Shown piece by piece: positions 14,889 to 23,693 of a DNA stretch of 64,000 nt (positions are counted from its first letter, which is position 1; every line of letters begins with the position of its first letter). The position numbers and the translations under genes were made by a program. The DNA comes from Jeotgalibacillus salarius. Lineage in GTDB: Bacteria > Bacillota > Bacilli > Bacillales > Jeotgalibacillaceae. The stretch covers positions 246,128 to 310,127 of the forward strand of contig NZ_SORX01000003.1 in the NCBI RefSeq assembly GCF_004405125.1. Reading direction: 5' to 3'. The notes under the pieces were generated by a model that saw only the letters and a list, made by a program, of their open reading frames with translations, did no database searches and was not told the origin of the DNA.

Positions 14889-15698
14889 TTATACCGCTTC
14901 TACTGCAATATATTTCTTTATATATTTTATCACTTCTTCCGGATGACTGATATGAGGGTTGTGACCTGTTGCCCTAAGCACAACCAATTCACTATCCGGA
15001 AACTGGTTCACAAGGTAAAGTGCTGCTTCATGAGGCACAATCGTATCATCGCTCGGCTGCATGACAACCACAGGCACATTTAAATGTGCCAATTTCTCCC
15101 GCATATCGACAAGAAATGTTGCCTCTGCAAACTCCCTTGCAATCGTTTGATCATTAGATAAAAGCTCTTTCTCAAAACCTTTCGCTAATTCAGGACGATC
15201 TTCATTTTTAGAAGCTGTCGGTGCCAGATACTTTGCCCACTCGTTAAAATTCTTTTCCATCATATTCAGCATGCCGGAAATACTTTCTTCTTCAAATCCG
15301 CCATGGTATCCATCATCATTCAAATATCTTGCAGAAGCTGCAATCATCATCATCTGCTTAAATAGATTCGGCTTTTTAGCAGCAGCTATCGTTCCGATCA
15401 TGCCGCTGACAGAGTGACCAACGAAAATCACTTCTTTTAGTTTTAATGCTTCACAAATCTCGATCACATCTTCAGCATAGCCTGCTAAAGAATCATAGCG
15501 GTCAGATGAATAAGCCTGCTTATCAGAATGACCGGACCCCACATAATCAAACGTAATGATTTGATAGTCAGCTTCAAATGCTTTTACGACTTGAGCCCAG
15601 GCATTTTGACTGCTGCCAAAGCCATGCGCAAACAGTAAAGCCTGCTTTCCGCTACCCTGAATATGAACATTGTTTCTTTTTAATACGTCCGTTTTCAT
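14889..15698 (-). CDS. RsbQ-like alpha/beta hydrolase (signalling partner of PAS protein)
   Basis: A 269-residue alpha/beta hydrolase of the RsbQ/KAI2-D14 type. It has the nucleophile elbow GHSVSG (Ser about 96), Asp in QPSDDTIVP (about 218) and His in ATGHNPHISHP (about 246), nearly the same positions as in B. subtilis RsbQ, and the signature segments FAHGFGSSQNAW and FDYVGSGHSD. RsbQ works with the PAS domain of RsbP in energy-stress sensing, probably by supplying or releasing a small ligand. Here the next gene encodes an RsbP-like PAS domain on a GGDEF output. The ATG at 15698 has GGGGAG eight bases upstream. Confidence 0.9.
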   Translation of the reverse strand: MKTDVLKRNNVHIQGSGKQALLFAHGFGSSQNAWAQVVKAFEADYQIITFDYVGSGHSDKQAYSSDRYDSLAGYAEDVIEICEALKLKEVIFVGHSVSGMIGTIAAAKKPNLFKQMMMIAASARYLNDDGYHGGFEEESISGMLNMMEKNFNEWAKYLAPTASKNEDRPELAKGFEKELLSNDQTIAREFAEATFLVDMREKLAHLNVPVVVMQPSDDTIVPHEAALYLVNQFPDSELVVLRATGHNPHISHPEEVIKYIKKYIAVEAV

Positions 15699-15787
15699 CC
15701 TGACCACTCCCCGGAAAAGCTTCTCTTACCTTTATTTTCGGTCTATTATATTACTATTTTACTACATTTTTAAAATTAAAATAGTCA

Positions 15788-16780
15788 TTATTTATCTACA
15801 GGCACTTCATTCTCAATCTGGTCAAATATTGCACGAACACCCTTCCACCAGTTCGGGTCCTCTGCGTACTTTCTATTGATCCACCGGATTGGATCGTGTC
15901 CATCAGGTCTGCCCTCACTCAAGTTGACTACAGTTCTTGCCGCAATTTCTGAAGACTCTTCAATGGTTGAGTTGAAGTCTTCCCAGCTATGAAACACGTT
16001 AAATGGATTATTTGCTATTTCTTCAGCCTCTGGATGATCTTTGGATACAAACCCCTGCTCCTGACCTGTAATGGCAAACAGCAGATAGGGATGAATATTA
16101 AAATCGTAGGCGGCTTCATAGATGGCAGTAAAATATTGTTCTTCTGCCAGTAGAGAATTTCTTTCAGAGAGCCATAATGTCAGGGCGTCCTGATCAATTA
16201 TTGTAAATTGCATATCTTCAGGTAATTCGTTAGCCGGACCATTATAAACCGGCTCAACCTGTATATAGTCACGATTCACAGGATCGCTTACTGAATCTGT
16301 GTTTTTATTGATTAGCGAAGTATAAAGTAAAAGGAACACAGCGGCGAATATAGCAGTGCTGAGTAAGAACGGTTTTTTAATCGTGCGTGTCTTATCATCT
16401 GTACTTTCATGTAAGACATCTGCTTCTTCCGGGTAAAACCGGTCAGCAAGACGCGTATCGATATCCTGCTGCTCCATCCATTCCACAAGCCGGGCTTTTG
16501 ATATGTGGTCAACCGAGACTTCAACTAAGTCATACTTACTAAGCTTCATTTCGCCAGAAGTGATCATCTTTTCAAATAGTGTCAGGCGTGCGTTTTCTGC
16601 TTCCTCAAAATCAGGAAGTGAACGTGCAATCATCTGATGCAGCGTTTGTGACAAGAGAGCGGCACGCTTTTTAGGCGATGCTTCAGGATATTTTTTTAAT
16701 AAATACTTTTGAACTCCTGCAATTTTCTCTTGCGACAAAACCAGATCCTGTTTCAGAAGCTGTTCATCTTCCATAGACAA
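15788..16780 (-). CDS. Membrane-anchored lysozyme-like (glucosaminidase-type) protein
   Basis: A 330-residue bitopic protein. Residues 1-130 are cytoplasmic and helical (KQDLVLSQEKIAGVQKYLLK, KLSKYDLVEVSVDHISKARL); one transmembrane helix lies at about 137-156; the rest is outside. The external part (about 205-325) has DFNIHPYLLFAITGQEQGF, ANNPFNVFHSW and RPDGHDPIRWINRKYAEDPNWW, which recall lysozyme-fold N-acetylglucosaminidases, with Glu in GQEQG as a possible acid. The enzymatic role is inference. The fusion of a cytoplasmic helical domain to such an external domain is unusual. Confidence 0.6.
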   Translation of the reverse strand: MSMEDEQLLKQDLVLSQEKIAGVQKYLLKKYPEASPKKRAALLSQTLHQMIARSLPDFEEAENARLTLFEKMITSGEMKLSKYDLVEVSVDHISKARLVEWMEQQDIDTRLADRFYPEEADVLHESTDDKTRTIKKPFLLSTAIFAAVFLLLYTSLINKNTDSVSDPVNRDYIQVEPVYNGPANELPEDMQFTIIDQDALTLWLSERNSLLAEEQYFTAIYEAAYDFNIHPYLLFAITGQEQGFVSKDHPEAEEIANNPFNVFHSWEDFNSTIEESSEIAARTVVNLSEGRPDGHDPIRWINRKYAEDPNWWKGVRAIFDQIENEVPVDK

Positions 16781-16875
16781 CCCTTCTCCGTCATCATACT
16801 TTTATCTTATTTTAACACAGGTCTTTATTCGCGATATGTATTTTCCGATCCGGGCAATAGTGAAATAACAAATAT

Positions 16876-16912
16876 AAAAAGCTGACCTCCAATTGAAATA
16901 GGCCAGCTTTTG
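16876..16912 (-). terminator. Terminator of the DUF4870 gene
   Basis: AAAAGCTGGCCTA pairs with AGGTCAGCTTTTT (one mismatch) over a short loop, with a T-tail on the minus strand. Confidence 0.72.
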
Positions 16913-16954
16913 ATCATGAATATTGTATTTAGTGACTGATATCACAAAGTGTTG

Positions 16955-17311
16955 TTAATGCATTTTTCTTAGTTGATCTTTCGCCATCTTCCCCGCCATC
17001 GGCAAGTGATAGCGTTCACCCTGATACGCTTTGAACATTAATAACAGCCATAATACGAGTGCAACAGGTCCGATCAGCAGACTGATGATAAAGCCGATGA
17101 CCGGTATAAAGTTGATCACAATACTTAGAACGAAAAGCGCACCAAATACGATCACTGACTGCATGGCATGGAACCTGATTGTCTCATTTTCTTTTTCAAC
17201 AATCAGTAGCACGATCCCGCTAATAAACCCTACTAAGTATGCCAGTAACCCTCCCACATTTTCCTGAAGACCTGTTGACGATTTTTTCATTCCCGGAGTG
17301 CCCTGTACCAC
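16955..17311 (-). CDS. DUF4870-family membrane protein
   Basis: A 118-residue protein with three to four transmembrane helices: LLAYLVGFISGIVLLIVEKE, IRFHAMQSVIVFGALFVLSI and two closely spaced helices with FIPVIGFIISLLIGP. The IRFHAMQS segment between helices is the recognisable DUF4870 feature. It ends with a basic cytoplasmic tail. The function is not known. A good AGGAGAGGAA-type ribosome site lies upstream, and it is monocistronic. Confidence 0.82.
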   Translation of the reverse strand: MVQGTPGMKKSSTGLQENVGGLLAYLVGFISGIVLLIVEKENETIRFHAMQSVIVFGALFVLSIVINFIPVIGFIISLLIGPVALVLWLLLMFKAYQGERYHLPMAGKMAKDQLRKMH

Positions 17312-17542
17312 ATTTTCCTCTCCTTTCGATTTGGGCTAAGAATGAGCGCTGCATTAATTAACAAAATATTCTGTTATTTAATTATATGTCAAGAAATTCT
17401 GTTCGTCAACGCGAACTGCACGAATTGATCATCTGTTAAACCGAGTCATGACACACTTAAAATTGCTCTATTCCTAAGCAGGTGCTAAGTTCAGACTAAG
17501 AGAAAAAGATACGTTTTTCGACATTTGAAGGAGATGAACACC

Positions 17543-18193
17543 ATGGCGGGTAAAGCAGTTTGTATTATCGGTGCGGGACCAGGAATCAGTTTGAGTGCTG
17601 CGAGGAAGTTTGGTCAAAGCGGATACTCAGTCGCTTTAGTAGCGCGTAATGAAGAGAAGATTAAATCGTACGCAGATCAACTGAATGATGAGGGAATTGA
17701 AACAATTGCGATACAGGGAAATGCGTTAGCAAATGAAAGTATTCGAAAGGCAATTCAAATGACCTATGACACATTCGGACGCATCGATGTGCTACTTTAC
17801 AACGCTTTTACTTTTAGAAATGAACTTCCATCTGAAATGGATCCGGTCGAGTTTGCAAGTGATCTGCAAGTGGATGTGATTGGCGCTTTGACTGCTTTTC
17901 AGTCAGCAGTGTCTTTTATGGAAGAAGGAAGCTCAATTCTATTTACAGGTGGAGGGCTTGGAGTTAAGCCAATGAAGAAGTTCACTTCAGTTTCTGTCGG
18001 TAAAGCTGCGATCAGAGCACTCGCGCTGTCTCTAAACCAGGAACTTAAAAGTGAAAATATTTATGCAGGCACGTTAACCATCAATGGATTTGTGAAAGAA
18101 GGTACACACTTTTCACCAGATCACATTGCTGAAAAATTGTATGAGATGACTGAAAAACGCAACGGTGCTGAATGGACCTTTGATCGAAATTGA
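17543..18193 (+). CDS. Atypical SDR-family protein lacking the catalytic tyrosine
   Basis: A 216-residue Rossmann-fold protein of the SDR superfamily: CIIGAGPGISLSAA is the nucleotide-binding loop, IDVLLYNAF replaces the usual NNAG segment, and LFTGGGLG corresponds to the catalytic-Ser strand. In the YxxxK position the sequence reads SVSVGKAA, so the lysine remains but the tyrosine is absent. Oxidoreductase activity of the usual kind is therefore doubtful, though related proteins with the same change are annotated as SDRs. The start is the ATG at 17543, with AAGGAG nine bases upstream. Confidence 0.82.
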   Translation: MAGKAVCIIGAGPGISLSAARKFGQSGYSVALVARNEEKIKSYADQLNDEGIETIAIQGNALANESIRKAIQMTYDTFGRIDVLLYNAFTFRNELPSEMDPVEFASDLQVDVIGALTAFQSAVSFMEEGSSILFTGGGLGVKPMKKFTSVSVGKAAIRALALSLNQELKSENIYAGTLTINGFVKEGTHFSPDHIAEKLYEMTEKRNGAEWTFDRN

Positions 18194-18206
18194 TCAATAA
18201 ACATAA

Positions 18207-18246
18207 AACGGGCCAGCTTCCTGATGGATGCTGGCCCACTTTTTGT
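18207..18246 (+). terminator. Bidirectional terminator between SDR and mtlD
   Basis: GGGCCAGC (18210-18217) pairs with GCTGGCCC (18230-18237) around a 12-nt loop, with T-runs on both sides. It ends the plus-strand SDR gene and the minus-strand mtl operon. Confidence 0.88.
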
Positions 18247-19383
18247 TTAATTTGACTGTTGATAATAACCAATAATCCGGTTACTCATCTCACTCCCTGC
18301 CTCAATACCAGAGGCTTTCTCAAGTGCAGCAGCTGGACCATCCTGTTTGATCCATTCCTGCAATTGTACCGCTTCGGGATCTTCAGTAATATTGAAACGA
18401 AGCGCAGCCGCAATCGTCTTCTCGAGGTTGACCGGCTCCACATGATTGCTTAGCCCAACAGCCGGATAGGTGAGACGGTCTCCCGCAGACAGTTTGCGCA
18501 GTGGTGCACGGCCCACACGGTCAAGTCCGTCTGAGATATAAGGATTTCGATAACGCTCAATGATCTTTTTCACGTAAGTCTGATGTTCACTTTTATCCAG
18601 ATCAAACTTTCCAGTTAAAAAAATACTTGTTTCTTCCAGGACACCTTCAAGCAAATGGATCATTTCAGGATCATCCATCGCTTCTTTTACCGTTTTATAG
18701 CCTTTTAACAAGCCGTTATAAGCAATTGAAGCATGCCCTGTATTCACTGTGAGCAGCTTTCTTTCGATAAATGGAACAAGGTTTTCCACGAAGAGCGCAC
18801 CTTTTAATACAGGCTGCTCTCCCTTCAATCCCGTAGTTTCAATGACCCATTCAAAATATCTTTCCACTTCTATCGTTAAAGGATTGTCATGGTGCTGAAT
18901 CGGAACTATGCGGTCGACTGCTGAATTCGGGAAGCCTGCTTGCGCAAAAACCCGTTCTGCATCTTCAGGCGAGAGGTGTTTTTCCACTTCTTCCTTCAGT
19001 TGATCACTGCCACCAATCATATTTTCGCATGCGATTACATTTACGCTCACACCGGCTTGTCTTTCACTCAGCCCTTTTGCAATAACCGGTGCGATAAAGG
19101 GTAGTACATGCGGTCCGACAGAAGCTGTCACGATATCTGCCTCAGCTACAGCTGCAGCTGCTGCTACAGGATTTTCTTTACTGTTAATGCCATTTACGCC
19201 ATTTACAACAAAAGATTCTTTCGTTTCGTCAGCGAGCACGACTTCGTATTTTCCATCCTGATTCAACCGGTCGATCACTTCATCATTCACATCAATGAAT
19301 GTAACTTCATATCCTGACTGCTGGAGAATTGCGCCTATAAATCCGCGTCCAATATTGCCCGCTCCAAAATGTACTGCTTTCAT
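18247..19383 (-). CDS. mtlD: Mannitol-1-phosphate 5-dehydrogenase
   Basis: A 378-residue NAD-dependent enzyme that oxidises mannitol-1-phosphate to fructose-6-phosphate. The N-terminal nucleotide loop is HFGAGNIGRGFIG (6-18); the C-terminal catalytic domain has the conserved VNTGHASIAYNGLLKGYKT segment and SDGLDRVGRAPLRKLSAGDRL. It is the last gene of mtlARFD; its start overlaps the mtlF stop by one base. The length is standard. Confidence 0.97.
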   Translation of the reverse strand: MKAVHFGAGNIGRGFIGAILQQSGYEVTFIDVNDEVIDRLNQDGKYEVVLADETKESFVVNGVNGINSKENPVAAAAAVAEADIVTASVGPHVLPFIAPVIAKGLSERQAGVSVNVIACENMIGGSDQLKEEVEKHLSPEDAERVFAQAGFPNSAVDRIVPIQHHDNPLTIEVERYFEWVIETTGLKGEQPVLKGALFVENLVPFIERKLLTVNTGHASIAYNGLLKGYKTVKEAMDDPEMIHLLEGVLEETSIFLTGKFDLDKSEHQTYVKKIIERYRNPYISDGLDRVGRAPLRKLSAGDRLTYPAVGLSNHVEPVNLEKTIAAALRFNITEDPEAVQLQEWIKQDGPAAALEKASGIEAGSEMSNRIIGYYQQSN

Positions 19384-19814
19384 TACTCTGCCTCCTCAAA
19401 AATAGCGATAATCTCCTCTTCTGATTTCGCATTGATCAGACGCTCTACATTTTCTTCTTCAGAACATGCGATCGCAATTTTTGAAAGAATTTCAAGATGC
19501 TCTCCGTCTTTTCCTGCAATACCTACAACAATATTCACTTCATTATCATCAAACATGACACCTTCCGGCAGTTGAAGAACAGATATACCAGATTGCTTTA
19601 CAAGCTTCTTTGAATCTTCTGTGCCGTGAGGAATCGCAATCTTATTGCCAATATATGTCGTTGAAATTTCTTCCCGTTCAAGCATGCTTGTGATGTAGTC
19701 GGCATCCACATAACCCTTTTCAGCTAATACAGCGCCTGCTTTTTCGATGGCTTCTTTTTTAGTTGAAACACTTTCGTTCAGGTAAATATTTTCTTTCTTA
19801 AAAATCTCACTCAT
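19383..19814 (-). CDS. mtlF: PTS mannitol transporter subunit IIA
   Basis: A 143-residue cytoplasmic EIIA that accepts phosphate from HPr and passes it to the EIIB domain of MtlA. The phosphorylated histidine is His63 in NKIAIPHGTED; GVMFDDNEVNIVVGIAG is also typical of the mannitol/fructose EIIA family. It is a separate protein here, so MtlA is the shorter EIICB form. The start overlaps the mtlR stop (ATGA), and the stop overlaps the mtlD start, indicating tight translational coupling. Confidence 0.97.
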   Translation of the reverse strand: MSEIFKKENIYLNESVSTKKEAIEKAGAVLAEKGYVDADYITSMLEREEISTTYIGNKIAIPHGTEDSKKLVKQSGISVLQLPEGVMFDDNEVNIVVGIAGKDGEHLEILSKIAIACSEEENVERLINAKSEEEIIAIFEEAE

Positions 19815-21910
19815 GATGAACCCTCCATTAGTTGATGTGATTTTGTTGTATAAAACTGATTTAATGTTTTTTGCAGGAACTGAAAGACTTCCTGCTGATC
19901 GCCATTTCTGACCAGATGCATCGTATATTCTTCTTCAACGAGACTCCCACTGATAGAACTCAGTACTTCTGCACCCCTGTTATCAGTTTCCGATGGTGAA
20001 ATCATTAAAATCAATCGGCTCACTGCTGTAGGCTCGCCGTCCATCCCTTTTAACGTATGGGGACGGTCAAGGTCATATAATCTGAACACCGGTTGTTTGA
20101 CTGCACCGTCCCGGCAGTGATAAAGCGCAAGACCGGTGTCCGGAATGCCCATACCTCCAATATCTTCACGTGCACTCAGACTCTCCAGGACTGCGCCTCT
20201 ATCGGAAATAATGTTTTCTTCATAAAGAGAGTCATCAATCTTTGTTAAAACGTGCTTGAATTTCCGAATATCTCCAAGTGACTCAAGCCTGAACTGTCTA
20301 AGCACCTGCTCAACAGCCGTTGCATACTGGTTCATCAGCTTCAGTCTGTGTAAAAACGGAACCGGATCATCCGGTTTCTGTTTCATTGCTGAAGGCTTTT
20401 TCAGTGGCTTAATCGTCTGAATTGCCGCTCTGATCCTTTCTGCATCCTGCTGTGGAAGCAATGGATTAACCAGCAGATAATCTTCTGCAAGACCACTTAA
20501 ACCAACTGTGGAAATAATAAGGTCAAAGTGGGTCCTGTCTAAGTGTTTTTCAACTTCACTGATTGCAGATAATGTGATTGATTTAAACTCATCAAATTCT
20601 TTATTTAATCTGCTTGCAATCATTTTTGACGTTCCAATCCCACTCGCACATACGACCAGAACATTAAGAGAGTCCGGACCTGTCACACCCTCGAGCGCTG
20701 AACCGAAGTGAAGTGCCAGAAAAGCGATTTCACCATCCGGAAACTCATATGCCGGCAGCACTTCTGAAAGACCTGATCTGACAGCTTCAAACAGCACTGG
20801 ATATTCTTTTTTAATTCGTTTAGTCAGCGGGTTATACGTATAATTTTTTTCTTTTGCCCTTTGTATACCAGGTTCAATGTGTGCGATCAGGCCTTCTATC
20901 AGATCCGGATCATCTATTAAATTCACATTCATTCTGTCAGAAATGGCGCGCACAAGCTGGTGAACTGTCACAGCAAGTTCAGGGTCAGTCAGCTGATCAA
21001 CAAACTGTTCCTGAAAGCGTCTTTTAGCTGTTTTTAAATGAATCGTAATATAGCCTGTTTCCTGCTCTTCTATCTGAAGATTAAATGCTTCTGAAATCAC
21101 ACTGATAATCGTTTGGGCAATTCCATATTCAGACAACTGCTTAAAATCATCGAGAAGTTCCTCGTTGTGTTCAACCGTTGAACCAGCACGTATCCGCTCA
21201 AGGGACAAGCATATATGCAGCAGCAACGATACGTAAGCGCTATCTGTCAGTGGGTAGGGAAGCTGGGCGATCTCAGTTTTAATTAACCGGTCCACCTGAT
21301 CAAACTCTTCTTTGGACACGATTGAAAACACACGGTGATCAAGCGTCCGCTGATTGAACAGCTGACCTTCGTGAATTGAATAAATGGACGAGCTCTCAAG
21401 CTCCTCCATCATTAAGTTTGCAAGTGATCGCCGCTTCGACTTTTCATCTCCTGACAGCTCAATACCATACCCTCTTCTCCGGATAATGGTTACCCCATAA
21501 GGATTCAGGAATTCTTCCAGTTCATCAAGTAACTGACTGAGGGCAGCAGTAGCAAGTTGAAACTCGTTTGCCAACTCAACCAGCTTCACAACTGAATCCT
21601 GCTTCATCAGGTAATGAAGCAACAGAATTTTTCTTTCTCCGGGATCCAATTCTGATGAAGGAACCTGGAGCAGCGCAGATTCCAGCTTATTGAAATCTGC
21701 GCTGTCTCCTGTCAGCTTCATGCCTCTACCCGCCTGCTTATCAAGTTTCAGGTTGAACTGAGTGCATATATCTTCAAGCTTCTGAAGTTCTCTTTGAACG
21801 GTCCGCTGACTTACTTGCAGATGTTCCGCAAGCTCAGCAAGCGTTGTATACTGGTGCTGAGCGGTCAGCAGAATATGAAGCATTTTACGTTCTCTTCCTG
21901 TCATGTACAC
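19811..21910 (-). CDS. mtlR: PRD-type transcriptional activator of the mannitol operon
   Basis: A 699-residue multidomain activator. In order: N-terminal helix-turn-helix (about 8-60, LAEHLQVSQRTVQRELQKLE), a second winged helix (about 90-150), PRD1 with His232 in LLLHICLSLERIR, PRD2 with His344 (LIAHIEPGIQ) and His401 (LALHFGSALE), an EIIB-Gat-like domain with Cys421 (VVCASGIGTSKM), and an EIIA-like domain with His in GLALYHCRDG (about 600). Family knowledge: HPr phosphorylates PRD2 to activate it, while PTS phosphorylation of the EIIB-like Cys inhibits it when mannitol is absent. The start is the GTG at 21910 after GGAGG. Confidence 0.96.
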   Translation of the reverse strand: MYMTGRERKMLHILLTAQHQYTTLAELAEHLQVSQRTVQRELQKLEDICTQFNLKLDKQAGRGMKLTGDSADFNKLESALLQVPSSELDPGERKILLLHYLMKQDSVVKLVELANEFQLATAALSQLLDELEEFLNPYGVTIIRRRGYGIELSGDEKSKRRSLANLMMEELESSSIYSIHEGQLFNQRTLDHRVFSIVSKEEFDQVDRLIKTEIAQLPYPLTDSAYVSLLLHICLSLERIRAGSTVEHNEELLDDFKQLSEYGIAQTIISVISEAFNLQIEEQETGYITIHLKTAKRRFQEQFVDQLTDPELAVTVHQLVRAISDRMNVNLIDDPDLIEGLIAHIEPGIQRAKEKNYTYNPLTKRIKKEYPVLFEAVRSGLSEVLPAYEFPDGEIAFLALHFGSALEGVTGPDSLNVLVVCASGIGTSKMIASRLNKEFDEFKSITLSAISEVEKHLDRTHFDLIISTVGLSGLAEDYLLVNPLLPQQDAERIRAAIQTIKPLKKPSAMKQKPDDPVPFLHRLKLMNQYATAVEQVLRQFRLESLGDIRKFKHVLTKIDDSLYEENIISDRGAVLESLSAREDIGGMGIPDTGLALYHCRDGAVKQPVFRLYDLDRPHTLKGMDGEPTAVSRLILMISPSETDNRGAEVLSSISGSLVEEEYTMHLVRNGDQQEVFQFLQKTLNQFYTTKSHQLMEGSS

Positions 21911-21933
21911 GCCCAGGCACCTCCTTTTAAAAG

Positions 21934-23370
21934 TTAAGCAGATTCGTTTTTCTTGAGTTCATTAACAAGCTCGTCGTACTTCGGGCTACCCAGAAAGTTA
22001 TCAACAGAAATGTGTCTTGCATCTGGGCGTTTGTCCACCGCACGCTGCGTTAAATCTTTGTGGGTGATAATGATATCAGCATCGTCCGGGATCTGGTTAA
22101 TGGCCGAATTGGAAACCGGAATATCAATGTCAGCTTTTTTAAATTTATTTCTCAATAATGAAGCACCCATTGCACTTGATCCCATTCCGGCATCACAGGC
22201 AAAAATTACTTTTTGTACGTTTTCAAGACCTGCAAGTGAAGCAGCAGCCGGCTCATTTGTTACAGAAGTTGTACCCTGGTTCTTTTTACCTTTCATGTCC
22301 TGCATACGCTCAGTAGCTTCTGTCAGAGCATCGTCTTCTTCAGTTGACTTTGTAAATTTCAACAGGAACCCTGCTGATGCAAATGAAACGGCTGTAGAAG
22401 CAAATACACCGGCTAGCATACCAATGTAGTCGCCACGCGGCGTCATTGCAAGATAAGCGAAAATACTACCTGGTGATGGTGTTGCCACAAGCCCTACATC
22501 GAACAGTGTGAATGTCATAATACCAGTTGCTCCGCCAAGGATCGCTGCTAAAATCAGGATTGGTTTCATCAGAATATAAGGGAAATAAATTTCATGAATT
22601 CCCCCAAGGAAGTGGATGACACCAGCACCCGATGCTGATAGTTTCGCCATACCCTTTCCAAAAACCATATAAGCCAATAGGATTCCAAGACCCGGTCCAG
22701 GGTTCGATTCGACCATGAACAAGATAGACTTACCAGCTTCTGCCGCCTGGTCCAGCGCAAGAGGCCCAATCACACCATGGTTAATTGCATTATTCAGGAA
22801 CAGTACTTTTGCCGGCTCAACGAATATACTTACAAGCGGTAACAGATTAGCATTTACAATGACCTGTACACCAGCTTCCATCACCTGGTTCAGCCCTTGA
22901 ACAACAGGACCAACACCCGTATAGGCAATCAGTGTAAGGATTGCTCCAAGTATACCTGCAGTAAAGTTATTAATCAGCATTTCAAAACCTTGTTTTACCT
23001 TACCTTCAAACAGTTTATCAATCTGCTTGATCAGGTAACCACCAAGCGGTCCAAGAATCATTGCCCCGAGGAACATCGGAATATCTGTTCCGACGATAGC
23101 ACCAATTGTCGCTGTGGCACCAAGCACTCCTCCCCGAACACCATAAATCATGTGCCCGCCGGTGAAACCGATTAGCAATGGTAGAAGGTAGTTAATCATT
23201 GGGCCGACAACTGTCGCCAGATCTTCATTTGGCAGCCATCCTGTCGGTATAAATAATGCCGTAATTAACCCCCATGCGATGAAGGCACCCATATTCGGCA
23301 TAATCATACCGCTTAAATAGGATCCAAATCTCTGAACCTTTGCTCTTACTCCTGACTTATTTTCCGCCAT
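21934..23370 (-). CDS. mtlA: PTS mannitol transporter subunit IICB
   Basis: A 478-residue membrane permease. The EIIC domain (about 15-340) spans the membrane and carries GGIHEIYFPYILM (256-268), the substrate-binding motif of the mannitol family. A linker (about 341-385) leads to the cytoplasmic EIIB domain, with phosphorylated Cys392 in FACDAGMGSSAMG. The EIIA part is absent because mtlF encodes it. It is the first gene of the operon, 23 nt ahead of mtlR. GGGGGAG lies before the ATG, and a cre-like site overlaps the promoter region. Confidence 0.97.
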   Translation of the reverse strand: MAENKSGVRAKVQRFGSYLSGMIMPNMGAFIAWGLITALFIPTGWLPNEDLATVVGPMINYLLPLLIGFTGGHMIYGVRGGVLGATATIGAIVGTDIPMFLGAMILGPLGGYLIKQIDKLFEGKVKQGFEMLINNFTAGILGAILTLIAYTGVGPVVQGLNQVMEAGVQVIVNANLLPLVSIFVEPAKVLFLNNAINHGVIGPLALDQAAEAGKSILFMVESNPGPGLGILLAYMVFGKGMAKLSASGAGVIHFLGGIHEIYFPYILMKPILILAAILGGATGIMTFTLFDVGLVATPSPGSIFAYLAMTPRGDYIGMLAGVFASTAVSFASAGFLLKFTKSTEEDDALTEATERMQDMKGKKNQGTTSVTNEPAAASLAGLENVQKVIFACDAGMGSSAMGASLLRNKFKKADIDIPVSNSAINQIPDDADIIITHKDLTQRAVDKRPDARHISVDNFLGSPKYDELVNELKKNESA

Positions 23371-23693
23371 TTTTTCTCCCCCTTAAATCATTTTAGGCAT
23401 AAGTGATGTTGTTAATTTAATAATAAAGCGCTTACTTATCCAAAACAACGAATAGAAAATTCAGCTTTGTCATGTCAGAAGTGGACATTTATTAATTAAC
23501 GAATATTTGAAATGAAGGAAGGAGATTTCTATTATGTATGGAATAATTATATAGCAGAACTTTCAGATCCTTCTTGAAGAGGGTTAATGAAGACTTTTAT
23601 CTAATGATTTATAGCTGAAAATGAAATTGCTTTAGTAGTTTGAGAGGCTTTAGCGTATAATATATCCGATACAATAAGGATGGGGAGATTGTC
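23371..23693. other. Divergent control region between mtlA and the PAS-STAS gene
   Basis: This 323-nt gene-free interval holds the mtlA leader and cre-like site near 23423-23438, and the promoter side of the PAS-STAS gene, where TATAAT occurs at about 23656. AT-rich sequence fills the middle; I see no small gene. Confidence 0.55.
23422..23438 (-). promoter_or_regulatory. Catabolite-responsive element (cre) of the mtl operon
   Basis: The minus strand reads AGTAAGCGCTTTAT, with the palindromic AAGCGCTT core of CcpA sites (consensus TGWAANCGNTNWCA), about 55 nt before the mtlA start codon. This would place glucose repression over the promoter, as known for mannitol operons of Bacillales. Confidence 0.7.
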
